Below the pieces are notes generated by a model. That model saw only the letters and a program-made list of their open reading frames with translations. It was not told the origin of the DNA and ran no database searches. A DNA stretch of 64,000 nucleotides, taken from assembly GCA_031549025.1 (NCBI GenBank), contig JAVBQN010000028.1, positions 1 to 64,000 on the forward strand, read 5' to 3'. The stretch comes from Adiutrix sp031549025 (GTDB taxonomy: Bacteria > Desulfobacterota > Desulfarculia > Adiutricales > Adiutricaceae). Shown here piece after piece: positions 54,902-63,916 of this stretch. A program made the translations under genes and the position numbers. Numbering within the stretch: the first letter of the stretch is position 1; each line of letters starts with the position of its first letter.

Positions 54902-56323
54902 TTACGCGGCTTTGTTTTTGCGGTCGGTTATAAAGGCGTGCAGTTCTTTTTCCACGCCCGGGTCCAGGGCGGGTTTTTCCCATTGGGCCAGGCGTTTTTC
55001 CACTTCCCGGGCGGCCTCTTCGGCGATGTCGCGGCCCCCTTTCGCGGTCCAGTGGTCATAGCCGGCCCGGTTGAGGAATTTCGACCGGAACAGGCGGCGG
55101 AACCCTTTGACGGTGGAGGGATGGGTGAGATAATCACCCTTCGCCCCCATGGTTTTGATCAAATCCAGTTCCAAGGTCCGGTCATTCACTTCGGGCACGG
55201 TTAAAGACGCCACGACCAGGGCGGCCATTTCCTCGTCGAGGACGAATTTTTCAAAGCCGGCCGCCAGGTAGGAACTCATCATGCCGAAGCTGTGCAGAAT
55301 ATAGCTGGCCCCGTTGGCCAGGGCGTTCTGGAAACACAGGGCGCCGTCCAGGAGCGCCTGAGCGTCGGGCCGGTGGGCGTCGGTGAGGCTGCCGCCGGTG
55401 CGGCAGGGCAGGCCGTAGAAATCGGCCAGCGCCAAAGCGCCGCGCGAAAGCCACAGCGTCTCCGGCGCGCCCAGGATGGCCACCATGGTTTTCATGTCCA
55501 TGGGGCAGGAGGTGCTGCCGTAAATCACGGGCGCGCCCGGCCGGACCAATTGGGCCAGAACCACGCCGGCCAGGATTTCCGCGTTGCCCAGGGCCAGGGC
55601 GCCGGGCACGGAGATCGGCGCGGTGGCCCCCAGCATCATCATATTGGTCACCGCCGCGGGCTGGTTGGCGGCGGCCAGGAGCATCAGGGATTCGGACTGG
55701 TCGGCCGCATATTTCAGGGGCGTGCAGGGATTGATGACGTTCAGGGAGCAGGGCCCGCGCTCGACTTCCGCGCGTCCTCCGAAGACGATCTCCAGAATCC
55801 GCAAAAAATCCCGCACCAGGGCGGGGGATGAAGTGTTGCCGGTCAGGGCCCGGTCGGTCAGGGTGATGTCCCGCCGGAACATGTCCAGGTGGGCGGTTTC
55901 CACCGGGATGTTCTGGGGATAACATATCTGGTGGCTCATGGCCATGTTGATGTCGGAGGTCTGCACCAGCTTGGCGAATTTTTCATAATCCGCGAGCTCG
56001 GCCGGCCGGTGCCGCCCGTGGCGGTCGGCTATCTGGGTGGCCCCGGGGGTGGGCGCCAGGACGTAATCCTCGCCCCCCATCCTCAGGTCGTGTTCGGGGT
56101 TGCGGGCCCGGACGGCGAAAGCCGGCGGCGCGTTTTTCAGGGCCGCCTCCAACTGGGCCCGGCCGATGAAAACTTTTTCACCGTCGACTTTGAAGCCGTG
56201 TTGCCGAAAGACGTCCCGGCTGGCCTCGCTGGGGAATTCCACCCCGGTGATCGACAGAATATCCAGGGTCGCCAGGTGGATGGCCTGGAGGTCCGGTTCG
56301 GTGAAATCCTTTTGTCTGTTCAT
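54902..56323 (-). CDS. MttB-family (non-pyrrolysine) methyltransferase, copy 5
   Basis: The 473-residue MttB-superfamily protein starts KDFTEPDLQAIHLATLDILSITG and shares with copy 4 the pattern IPVETAHLDMF and VRPGAPVIYGS. No amber codon interrupts it. It sits between MFS and SSS carriers, each a possible uptake system for its substrate. The C-terminal LDPGVEKELHAF segment resembles the fragment at the right window edge. The substrate is unknown. Confidence 0.87.
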   Translation of the reverse strand: MNRQKDFTEPDLQAIHLATLDILSITGVEFPSEASRDVFRQHGFKVDGEKVFIGRAQLEAALKNAPPAFAVRARNPEHDLRMGGEDYVLAPTPGATQIADRHGRHRPAELADYEKFAKLVQTSDINMAMSHQICYPQNIPVETAHLDMFRRDITLTDRALTGNTSSPALVRDFLRILEIVFGGRAEVERGPCSLNVINPCTPLKYAADQSESLMLLAAANQPAAVTNMMMLGATAPISVPGALALGNAEILAGVVLAQLVRPGAPVIYGSTSCPMDMKTMVAILGAPETLWLSRGALALADFYGLPCRTGGSLTDAHRPDAQALLDGALCFQNALANGASYILHSFGMMSSYLAAGFEKFVLDEEMAALVVASLTVPEVNDRTLELDLIKTMGAKGDYLTHPSTVKGFRRLFRSKFLNRAGYDHWTAKGGRDIAEEAAREVEKRLAQWEKPALDPGVEKELHAFITDRKNKAA

Positions 56324-56436
56324 GCGGGTTCCTATGAACGCTCGCCGCCACGGTGCCGGCGAATCAATCTTGGGTGGCCAGCGGGCGGCGGGCCCGGACC
56401 GGGCCAGGGGCCGGTCCGGGCCGCGCTTTTCGGTGG

Positions 56437-57672
56437 TCAGGCGGCGGCTTTCCGGAGGGCCTTGACCTTGATCATGATGGCCAACGACATGGCCAGGCCC
56501 AGCGTTCCGGCCACGCCGGTCAGGGTGAAAAGAATCTTGTAGCCGGCCACGCCGGGGTAGGCGTCCAGGATCATGCCGGCGGCCGGGTAGAGAAACGCGT
56601 CGGGGGCGAAGCCGACCAGGGAGGCGAAGCCGAGCGCCGAGCCGATGATGGCCGGCGACACCTGGAGGTCTTCCAGCACCGCGAAGTAGATGCCGCGGAT
56701 GGCGTAGATGGAGCAGTACAGGCCGGCGGCCAGAATGACCATCAGGATGAACATGGAAGCGGTCGCCGGCGCGATCACCGCCACGGCGGCGATAAGCATC
56801 AGTATGCCGAACAGGATCATCATGACCGCCGGCCGGGCGCCGAGTTTATCGGAAACAATGCCGCCCAGGGGCGCGGCCAGAAACTGGCTGCCGTAGATCC
56901 AGAAGGTGGAAAGAAAACCGATGGTGACGGTCGAGATGCCGAGAATCTCGGTCATGTAGGGCGTGAAATACGTGCCCAGAACCAGGGACGAATAGGTGGA
57001 CAGGACGATCAGCGACACGCACCAGATCCAGGGGGATTTGATGACCGTGACGATGTCCTTGGCCAGGGACGGGTTGGGCTTGAGCTCGGTCGGGTCTTTG
57101 AACCAGAACCAGGTCATGGGCACGGCCGCCAGGCAGAAAGCGTTGAGAATGTTGATGACCATGCTCATGCCCCGAACCTGGTCGTCGTAGAAGGAAAAAA
57201 TCCAGATGCCGAAATACACGGTCAGGATGGTCAGGATGCCGCGCCCGCTTTCCAGAAGGCCGTAGAACCGGCCCAGTTCCTCCCGGGGCGCCAGGTCGTT
57301 GGTGGCCTTGAGAAGCGCGGGCCAGAAGGTGAGCGAAGTGGCCACACCCCAGACGGCATGGATAAAGAGACAGGCCCCGTAGCTGGGGAACGCGGCGAAC
57401 CAGATGCCGACCAGTCCGGAGGCGAGGTAGGAGATGGACAGAAGATACCGCGGCGAGATGCGGTCGGCCATCCAGCCTCCCGGCCAATAGGAGACCAGGG
57501 CGGCCAGGCCGTAGACCCCCATCATGTTGCCCATCTGGGTGTGGCTGAGTTGGAGGGCGTTCTGGATGGGCTCGTACATCATGTACCGCAGAAAGGGAAC
57601 GTTGTAGACCACGGTGCCGCCCCAGGCCAGCAGAAAAAGACCCCAGTACTTTTGCATTAAACGGGAAAACAT
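56437..57672 (-). CDS. MFS transporter
   Basis: This 411-residue major facilitator superfamily protein has 12 predicted membrane segments and a loop 2-3 motif (GGWMADRISPRYL) close to the MFS consensus. Overall it resembles hexuronate/organophosphate-type carriers. GGAGAC just before the ATG supports the start. It follows the phosphate butyryltransferase gene by 22 bases in the same direction and may import the amine or export the acid product. Confidence 0.87.
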   Translation of the reverse strand: MFSRLMQKYWGLFLLAWGGTVVYNVPFLRYMMYEPIQNALQLSHTQMGNMMGVYGLAALVSYWPGGWMADRISPRYLLSISYLASGLVGIWFAAFPSYGACLFIHAVWGVATSLTFWPALLKATNDLAPREELGRFYGLLESGRGILTILTVYFGIWIFSFYDDQVRGMSMVINILNAFCLAAVPMTWFWFKDPTELKPNPSLAKDIVTVIKSPWIWCVSLIVLSTYSSLVLGTYFTPYMTEILGISTVTIGFLSTFWIYGSQFLAAPLGGIVSDKLGARPAVMMILFGILMLIAAVAVIAPATASMFILMVILAAGLYCSIYAIRGIYFAVLEDLQVSPAIIGSALGFASLVGFAPDAFLYPAAGMILDAYPGVAGYKILFTLTGVAGTLGLAMSLAIMIKVKALRKAAA

Positions 57673-57694
57673 GTTGTCTCCTTTGGAAAATGTT

Positions 57695-58585
57695 CTAAAA
57701 AGCCGAAAGGCAGCCGAGCGCGATGGAATTGATTTTTATTTCGGAGGTGTCGGAGCGCGAGCCTAAAATGACCGGCGCGGTCGCCCCCAGGACCAGTCCG
57801 GCCCATTTGGCCTGATTAAACAAAAGCCACGATTTGCCGAGAAAATTTCCGGCTTCGATGTTGGGAAAAAGCAGAAGATCCGCGTCCCCGGACACCCGGC
57901 TCTCGAAGCCCTTGTGCTTGGCGGCTTCGCGGCTGAAGGCGATGTCCAGGGACAGGGGGCCCTCGATTTCGCAGTCGCCGAAGGCGCCCGCCCGGCCCAT
58001 TTCCGCCAGGGTCCGGGCGTCCACGGTGGCCGGGATTTTTTCGTCCACCAGTTCGTTGGAGGCCAGAGCGGCGACTTTGGGACGCGTGAAGCCCATGCGG
58101 CGCATGGCTTCCAGCGAGTTTTCCAGAATGATCTTTTTCTGGTCCAGGTTCGGGGCGACGTTGATGCCGCTGTCGGCGGCGTGGATCAGTTTGGGGTATT
58201 GCGGCAGTTCGTAGACGGCGAGCAAGCTCAGCAGCCGGCCGGTCCGGAGCCCTTTGTCGCGGTTCAGGATGGCCCGCATATAGACGCTGGTGTTGACCAG
58301 CCCTTTCATCAGGACCCGGGCCCGGCCGTTCCGGACCAGTTCCACGGCCCGGGCGGCGGCCAGGTCGGGGTCGGCGGCCGGCTCTATCGCGGCGCGCGCA
58401 AGCCCGACTTTTCGGACCAGCGCTTCGACCTTCGCGGCGTCGCCAACCAGGATCGGCTTTATGAAACCCATGGCTTCAGCCGTCTGGACCGCTTTCAACA
58501 GTTCCTCATCCTCGGCGGCCGCGACCGCCACCGTGACCGGCGGTCTCTGTTTCACGGCCTCCAGCAGTTCGGCGAAATTCTTCAT
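57695..58585 (-). CDS. ptb: Phosphate butyryltransferase
   Basis: The 296-residue phosphate acyltransferase has the Ptb pattern (AMGFIKPILVGDAAKVE, ARVLMKGLVNTSVYMRAIL, IAFSREAAKHKGF). It exchanges CoA for phosphate on butyryl-, isobutyryl- or isovaleryl-CoA. It overlaps buk by 4 bases (ATGA). With the upstream ferredoxin oxidoreductase it forms a substrate-level phosphorylation route from 2-oxoacids. Confidence 0.9.
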   Translation of the reverse strand: MKNFAELLEAVKQRPPVTVAVAAAEDEELLKAVQTAEAMGFIKPILVGDAAKVEALVRKVGLARAAIEPAADPDLAAARAVELVRNGRARVLMKGLVNTSVYMRAILNRDKGLRTGRLLSLLAVYELPQYPKLIHAADSGINVAPNLDQKKIILENSLEAMRRMGFTRPKVAALASNELVDEKIPATVDARTLAEMGRAGAFGDCEIEGPLSLDIAFSREAAKHKGFESRVSGDADLLLFPNIEAGNFLGKSWLLFNQAKWAGLVLGATAPVILGSRSDTSEIKINSIALGCLSAF

Positions 58586-59667
58586 GTCAGGGCCGCTCCC
58601 GGTTGTCCGCCATAGGTTTTCGCTTCCTCACCGCCGCTGAGGACCCGCAGGGCGCCCAGGGCCAGGGCCTCCATTTCCATTTCGCCGGCCACGACTTCCA
58701 CCGGGGCCAGGTAGGCGACCCGGTCCCGGATTTTTTCGGTCACGTATTGGGAATACGCGATGCCGCCGGTCAGGATGACGCGGTCGACCCGGCCGGCGAA
58801 GGCGGCGCCGTAGGCCGATATCTCCTTGGCCGTCTGATATATGAAAGCTTCCAGGATCAGGCCGGCCTGGGCCTCGCCGGCTTCGGCCCGCTTTTCCGCT
58901 TCCTTTAGGTCCTTGGTGCCCAGGTAGTCGTAAAAGCCGCTTTTGGCGCTGACCTTGTCCACCATTTCCTTATGGCTGTATTTTCCCGAGTAGCACAGTT
59001 GAATCAGAGGGTAGGCGGGCAAATCGCCGCAGCGTTCCGGAGAGAACGGCCCGTTGCTGCGGCCGCCGCTGCCGTCGATCATGCGCCCGTATTTATGGGC
59101 GGCGATGGAAATGCCCGAGCCGAGGTGGGCGATGATGAAGCGAAAATCCTCGTACCGGCCGCCCAGGTTTTTCGCCACCAGCCGCCCCACGGCCTTGTGG
59201 TTCAAGGCGTGCATCCAGGAGGGCCGCTCGATGTCGCTCATCCCGCTGATGCGGGAGACCTCGTCGAACTCGTCCACCGAAACCGGGTCGACCACAAAGG
59301 ACGGCAGGCCCGCCTCGTCGGCCAGGCCTTTGGCCAGGGCCGCCCCCAGGTTGGAGGGGTGCTCCCCGCGCACCGCGTTTTTCAGGTCGTCCAGCATGGC
59401 CTGGTTGACCGGATACACGCCGCCGGTGATCTCCTTCAAAAGGCCGCCCCGGCCGACCACGGCCTGGAAAGAGGACAGTTCGCAGCCGGCTTTTTCCAGG
59501 GTCTCGAGGATGCGGGCCCGGCGGTAGTCGAACTGGTCGAAAACCGAGGGGAACGGCGCCAGGTCCCCGGCGGTGTGCGTCAGATTCTCTTTTAAAATTT
59601 CCCGGTCGTTTTCAAAAACGCCGATCTTGGTGGAGGTGCCCCCGGGATTGATGACCAGAATTCTCAT
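58582..59667 (-). CDS. buk: Butyrate kinase
   Basis: The 361-residue acetokinase-family protein has the N-terminal INPGGTSTKIGVFEND, HLGSGISIAAH and the adenine-binding VILTGGIAYSQ region. It makes ATP from acyl phosphate. The ATG at 59667 with GAGGTGG in front is preferred to a TTG at 59685. Branched-chain acyl phosphates are likely substrates given the neighbouring genes. Confidence 0.92.
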   Translation of the reverse strand: MRILVINPGGTSTKIGVFENDREILKENLTHTAGDLAPFPSVFDQFDYRRARILETLEKAGCELSSFQAVVGRGGLLKEITGGVYPVNQAMLDDLKNAVRGEHPSNLGAALAKGLADEAGLPSFVVDPVSVDEFDEVSRISGMSDIERPSWMHALNHKAVGRLVAKNLGGRYEDFRFIIAHLGSGISIAAHKYGRMIDGSGGRSNGPFSPERCGDLPAYPLIQLCYSGKYSHKEMVDKVSAKSGFYDYLGTKDLKEAEKRAEAGEAQAGLILEAFIYQTAKEISAYGAAFAGRVDRVILTGGIAYSQYVTEKIRDRVAYLAPVEVVAGEMEMEALALGALRVLSGGEEAKTYGGQPGAALT

Positions 59668-59681
59668 GGCGCCACCTCGCC

Positions 59682-60218
59682 TCAAACCGCGCCGTAACCG
59701 GCTTCGAAAGCCTTGGCGTTGAGTTCGGCGTACGAGTTTTTGCCCTTTTTGGCGAACATGTCGTTCATGGCCGTAATGGCCTTGTCCGGGGTAAAATCGC
59801 CCAGAAGTTTGACCAGCGCGCCGGCCATCACCATGTTGGCGCCCCGCTTATGCCCGATGGATTCGGCCAGCGCGCCGGAGGGCACGCCCACCACCCGTTG
59901 GCCGGCCCGGCGGTCGGCCGGGACGTCCACCATTTCGCTGTCGATCAGGATCAGGCCGCCGGCGCCCACCTGGCCGCTGAACATGTTGAAGGAGGCCGTG
60001 TTCAGGGCCAGGAGCGCGTCCGGTTCATCCGGGGACGGGTTGTCGATGAAGCCGTCGCCGTATTTCACCGTGCAGTTGGCCGTGCCGCCCCGCATGGCCG
60101 AACCATAGGCGGGCAGCCAGGTGACGCGCCGCCCTTCGGCCACCGCGATCTCGGCGAGTATGAGGCCGACCGTCAAAACGCCCTGGCCGCCGAATCCGGC
60201 CAAAACCACTTCCTTCAT
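59682..60218 (-). CDS. 2-oxoacid:ferredoxin oxidoreductase, gamma subunit
   Basis: The 178-residue gamma subunit has the GFGGQGVLTVGLILAEIA start and SAMRGGTANCTVKYG, both typical of KorC/VorC-type subunits. The start at 60218 overlaps the beta-subunit stop by 4 bases. It contributes to CoA binding and subunit assembly in the oxidation of branched-chain or aromatic 2-oxoacids to acyl-CoA. Confidence 0.9.
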   Translation of the reverse strand: MKEVVLAGFGGQGVLTVGLILAEIAVAEGRRVTWLPAYGSAMRGGTANCTVKYGDGFIDNPSPDEPDALLALNTASFNMFSGQVGAGGLILIDSEMVDVPADRRAGQRVVGVPSGALAESIGHKRGANMVMAGALVKLLGDFTPDKAITAMNDMFAKKGKNSYAELNAKAFEAGYGAV

Positions 60219-60961
60219 GAGGCCGCCCCCTTTCTCGGCAACAGTTCGCCCAAAGGAAAAAAGGATTCCAGTTCCGTGTCGATACGCTCCATGGCCTTGA
60301 CGGGGCTGAGGCCCCAGTTGACCGGGCAGGGCGACAGAACCTCCACCAGCGAATAGCCTTCGCCGGCCCGCTGGGCCGCCAGGGCGTTTTTCAGATATCC
60401 CTTCAGGCGGTTGATCTTGGCCGGGCCGCTGACGCTGCCCCGGGCCACGTAGGCCGCCTGGAAGTGGCTGGCCACGATTTCCGGAAATTTCAGGGGCGCG
60501 CCGGTCAGGGCCGCGTCGCGCCCGTTCTGGCTGGTGGAGGTGACCTGGCCGGGCAGGGTGGTCCAGCTCATCTGGCCGCCGGTCATGCCGAAGTTGGTAT
60601 TGTTCACGGTCACGCAGGTGAAGTTCTCGTTGCGGTAGGCCGCGTTGAAGGTTTCGGCCAGGCCAATGGCGTAGGCGTCGCCGTCGCCCTGGTAGGCGAC
60701 GATCATGGTTTCGGGCGAAACCCGTTTCATGCCGGTGGCCACGGCCGAGGCCCGGCCGTGGGAGCAGTGGAGCCTGTCCACTTCCATACCGCCCCCGAGG
60801 TTGGACGAACAGCCCACGCCGATCGGGAAAATCACGTTCCGCTCTTCGCCCAGTTCCTCGAGGCATTCGCAGATCAGCCGGATCACGATGCCGTGGCCGC
60901 AACCGGGGCAAAAATTCATCTGCCGGTTGAGCATGGCCGGCACTTTTCGTTCTTTCGCCAT
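60215..60961 (-). CDS. 2-oxoacid:ferredoxin oxidoreductase, beta (TPP) subunit
   Basis: The 248-residue beta subunit has the CPGCGHGIVIRLI motif near residue 17 and the TPP/Mg motif GDGDAYAIGLAETFNAAYRN, quoted in full only as its core. Two adjacent ATGs (60964 and 60961) follow GAGGGGGGG, and either may be used; longer in-frame sequence runs through an inverted repeat and is unlikely to be coding. It catalyses thiamine-dependent decarboxylation of the 2-oxoacid. Confidence 0.9.
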   Translation of the reverse strand: MAKERKVPAMLNRQMNFCPGCGHGIVIRLICECLEELGEERNVIFPIGVGCSSNLGGGMEVDRLHCSHGRASAVATGMKRVSPETMIVAYQGDGDAYAIGLAETFNAAYRNENFTCVTVNNTNFGMTGGQMSWTTLPGQVTSTSQNGRDAALTGAPLKFPEIVASHFQAAYVARGSVSGPAKINRLKGYLKNALAAQRAGEGYSLVEVLSPCPVNWGLSPVKAMERIDTELESFFPLGELLPRKGAAS

Positions 60962-61037
60962 CATCCCCCCCTCAGAACCTATCGCGTTTACAGTGACCTT
61001 GAGCCCGATGCAAAGAGCGGTCTCCACAGTCACTTTC

Positions 61038-61078
61038 AGCATTTTGCGTGGATGCGATTTTTTAAAATGCAAAATGCT
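61038..61078. repeat. Inverted repeat between the alpha and beta subunit genes
   Basis: AGCATTTTGC (61038-61047) and GCAAAATGCT (61069-61078) are perfect 10-base inverted arms, directly against the alpha-subunit stop. A second pair of arms, AGTGAC and GTCACT, lies within 60985-61035. This is the only sizeable gap (117 bases) in an otherwise overlapping four-subunit operon, so the structure may set subunit stoichiometry or be a mobile repeat. Confidence 0.6.
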
Positions 61079-62143
61079 CTAATACAGCGGCTTCAGCCGG
61101 CCGTCCAGGATTTTCCGGAAATCCTCGCGGACCTGCCGGGACTTGGGAATGCCATAAACATACGGCAGCCCGTAGACCGGCACGTTGCGTTCCGGCCGGG
61201 CCCTTTTTATGGCCAGGGCCGCGTCGTCGGCCATCTGGGCGACGGCGTTGGCTTCCACGGTGACGATGCCTTTGACGTTTCCGTTGATGTTCCGGAAAGC
61301 CTTGTCCGGGTAGGGCCAGGCGGTGATGGGCCGGATGAGGCCGACCCGGCTCCCCTCGGCCCGCAGGCGTTCCACCAACCCCTTCACGGAGCGGCCGGGG
61401 AGGCCGAAGGCCACGAAGACGTATTCGGCGTCGTCGAGCGCCACTTCCTCCCAGCGCTGTTCGGTCTCTTTGATCCGGTCGTACTTTTCCCGGAGCGCCA
61501 GGCCTTCCTTCATGGAGTCGCGGTCGAAGATGCCGATTTTCTTATATGTATAATGGCCGTCGAGAGCCCAGGGCATGCGGGGCGGATCGATGAAATCCGG
61601 GATCGTCACCGGTTCCATCATCTGGCCCAGGGCGCCTTCGGTCATGATGAGGCAGACCATGCGGTGCTTTTCCGCCAGTTCGTAGGCCTGGGCCACCATG
61701 TCCACGGCTTCCTGGATACTGGAAGGGCAGAGCACCAGCGTCCTGTAGTCGCCGTTGCCGCCGCCCCGGGTGTCGCGGAGATAGTCGCCCTGGGCCGTAT
61801 ACAGGGTGCCGAGCCCGTTGCCGTAGCGCATCACGTTGATGACCACCGCGGCCAGCCCTTCGTCGGCCAGCGTGGACAAACCTTCCTGCTTGAGGCTCAG
61901 GCCCGGGCCCGAGGAGGCGGTCAGGCAGCGGTAGCCGCAGCTGGCGCCGCCGATGATCATGTTGATGCCGGCCAGTTCGCTTTCGGCCTGGATGAAGGAC
62001 CCGCCGACCTCGGGCAACCGCCGGGAGAGGTATTCCATGATTTCGCTGGAAGGCGTGATGGGATAGCCGGCGTACAGTTTACAGCCGGCCCTGACGGCGG
62101 CCTCGGCTATGGCGTGATTGCCTTTCCACATTTCAGGCTTCAT
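61079..62143 (-). CDS. 2-oxoacid:ferredoxin oxidoreductase, alpha subunit
   Basis: The 354-residue alpha subunit begins MKPEMWKGNHAIAEAAVRAGC and has the YAGYPITPSSEIMEYL and TASSGPGLSLKQEGL motifs of VorB/KorA subunits. GGGAGGG before the ATG at 62143 selects the start, which overlaps the ferredoxin stop by 4 bases; earlier in-frame codons lie inside the ferredoxin gene. The family covers 2-oxoisovalerate, 2-oxoglutarate and related substrates. Confidence 0.92.
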   Translation of the reverse strand: MKPEMWKGNHAIAEAAVRAGCKLYAGYPITPSSEIMEYLSRRLPEVGGSFIQAESELAGINMIIGGASCGYRCLTASSGPGLSLKQEGLSTLADEGLAAVVINVMRYGNGLGTLYTAQGDYLRDTRGGGNGDYRTLVLCPSSIQEAVDMVAQAYELAEKHRMVCLIMTEGALGQMMEPVTIPDFIDPPRMPWALDGHYTYKKIGIFDRDSMKEGLALREKYDRIKETEQRWEEVALDDAEYVFVAFGLPGRSVKGLVERLRAEGSRVGLIRPITAWPYPDKAFRNINGNVKGIVTVEANAVAQMADDAALAIKRARPERNVPVYGLPYVYGIPKSRQVREDFRKILDGRLKPLY

Positions 62144-62367
62144 CGGGCTTCCCTCCCGTCGAGGCGGATTTCCATGACTCCATCCGGGCAGGTGACGTAA
62201 CAGAAACCGCAGCCGACGCATTTTTCATCGTCCACCACGACAAAGTGGCAGCCCCGGCTGTTGGTCGCCTGGGCAAACGCGATGGCTTTCTTGGGGCAAT
62301 GGAAGACGCAGAGGCCGCATTCCTTGCACCGTTCCGGTTCGGGCCTGGCTGTTGCTTTGGTGGTCAT
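62140..62367 (-). CDS. 2-oxoacid:ferredoxin oxidoreductase, delta (ferredoxin) subunit
   Basis: The 75-residue protein has two [4Fe-4S] motifs: Cys14/17/20/24 and Cys50/53/56/60, each ending in CP. It is the electron-carrying subunit of the four-part enzyme and is translationally coupled to alpha. It leads the operon part that continues to buk and ptb. Confidence 0.92.
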   Translation of the reverse strand: MTTKATARPEPERCKECGLCVFHCPKKAIAFAQATNSRGCHFVVVDDEKCVGCGFCYVTCPDGVMEIRLDGREAR

Positions 62368-62461
62368 GCCGTTACCTTTACTCGTTGATTTTTCTCGTTG
62401 CCGAGGCTTGACAGGGGGCCGGAACGATCTCCGGTCCCCTTCCCGACTTGGGGGCCGTTAC

Positions 62462-63814
62462 TTAGCAGCCGTAAAGTTCCTCGTTGCAGGTCCGGTAGGC
62501 GCATTCGGTGGGGGTGATGCCCATCTCTTTGGCCTTATTGAGATTCAGCCGGGTGTTTTTCGGCAGAACCCTTTCGATGTCCCGGTAGATGCGGTCGTTG
62601 CTGGCTTCGTTCTGGTGCTTGTATTCCTCATAGCCGAACATGACGCCGGCCGTGTTGTGCCACCAGTCGGTCTGGAACAGGATGCCGCGATCGGCGATGA
62701 CCTTGGCCAGACGGCATTCCTCTTCCACGCTGGTGGCCTTGATCTGGTTATTGGCCCCGCCGAAGATGATGCTGCACTTGAGCTTGGGGATGGTGTTTTC
62801 GTCCAGCACGCCGCCGCAGGCGCAGGGGCAGACCACGTCCACATCGCAAAACAGAATCTCGTCCGGCTTGACGCCCGTGACGTCGACGCCTTTGGCCTTG
62901 TAGGTTTCGACGAATTTCTTGACGGAGGCTTCATTGACGTCGGTCACAAACATCTTGACGTTCTTGACTTCCTCAGCCAGGTATTTGGCCAGATTGCCGC
63001 CGACCTGGCCCAGGCCCTGCACCGCGAAAGACATGCCGCTCATGTCGTCGCTGCCGCGCACGAACTTGACCGCCTCTTTCATGGCCAGAAACACGCCGTA
63101 GGCGGTGGGCTTGCCGGAAGGCCCCAGGGGACCTTTGGGGCCGCAGGTGTACTGCACGCTGTAGCCCTGTTCCTTCATCACGTCGGTCATTTCCGGGGGG
63201 AAGCCCATGTCCGGGGCCGTGCCGGTGCGTATTTCGTCGGCGCAGAAGCCCAAGAAACCCATGTGCTTCATATTGGTCAGATCCAGTTCGTCCATGATGA
63301 CGCAGGATTTGCTGCCGCCGACCGGCAGATCGCCGGCGATGTTCTTGAAAGTCATGGCCCGGGCCAGGTTGAGGCCGTCGATGACCACTTCGATTTCGGG
63401 ATCGGCCTTGGCGTGCCGCCGGATGCCGCCCTGCACGATGCCGAAGCGGGTGTTGTTGATGCCGCGTTTGCGGTTGTGCATGTTGCCCAGGAACTTGATA
63501 TCGTAGCCCTTGTGATAGAAGCAGTCGATCCCGAAGTGCTTGCCCTGGCGCACCAGCTCCAGCACCGTGTTCAGATAGTCGGTGAGGCCGTATTTGGCAT
63601 AGAGGGCCCTGGTTTCCACATCGTTGAGCATCCGGCCGGTTTTGGTCTTGATGGTCTCGGCGTAAAAATCATGATTGTAGCGGGACCAGTCCAGATCCTC
63701 GTCCCAGTCCTTGGACGCCTGAAGGCAGGTGTCGCCGGTCTTCCAGTCGTACTGGATGCGCAGGGTGGTCAGTCCTTCTTGGTCCAAGGGGTAAAACAGG
63801 CTTTGCTTGTCCAT
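62462..63814 (-). CDS. Glu/Leu/Phe/Val dehydrogenase family enzyme
   Basis: The 450-residue amino-acid dehydrogenase has the catalytic-lysine segment DLPVGGSKS (Lys169) and the NAD-binding VQGLGQVGGNLAK at about 265-277. It is longer than classical leucine dehydrogenase and the sequence does not fix the substrate. Its position upstream of the 2-oxoacid:ferredoxin oxidoreductase and butyrate kinase suggests deamination of a branched-chain or similar amino acid feeding them. GGAGG-like AGGAATC precedes the ATG. The 94-base gap to the ferredoxin gene may contain a promoter or processing site. Confidence 0.87.
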   Translation of the reverse strand: MDKQSLFYPLDQEGLTTLRIQYDWKTGDTCLQASKDWDEDLDWSRYNHDFYAETIKTKTGRMLNDVETRALYAKYGLTDYLNTVLELVRQGKHFGIDCFYHKGYDIKFLGNMHNRKRGINNTRFGIVQGGIRRHAKADPEIEVVIDGLNLARAMTFKNIAGDLPVGGSKSCVIMDELDLTNMKHMGFLGFCADEIRTGTAPDMGFPPEMTDVMKEQGYSVQYTCGPKGPLGPSGKPTAYGVFLAMKEAVKFVRGSDDMSGMSFAVQGLGQVGGNLAKYLAEEVKNVKMFVTDVNEASVKKFVETYKAKGVDVTGVKPDEILFCDVDVVCPCACGGVLDENTIPKLKCSIIFGGANNQIKATSVEEECRLAKVIADRGILFQTDWWHNTAGVMFGYEEYKHQNEASNDRIYRDIERVLPKNTRLNLNKAKEMGITPTECAYRTCNEELYGC

Positions 63815-63916
63815 GATTCCTCCAAATGTTTTAGGCGCGAATACGCTTTATTGTGAACGTGGCCCGAACCGTTCTCCCGGCCAGGCGGATTATCGGCAAT
63901 ATGCCCCGGCCGGCGG

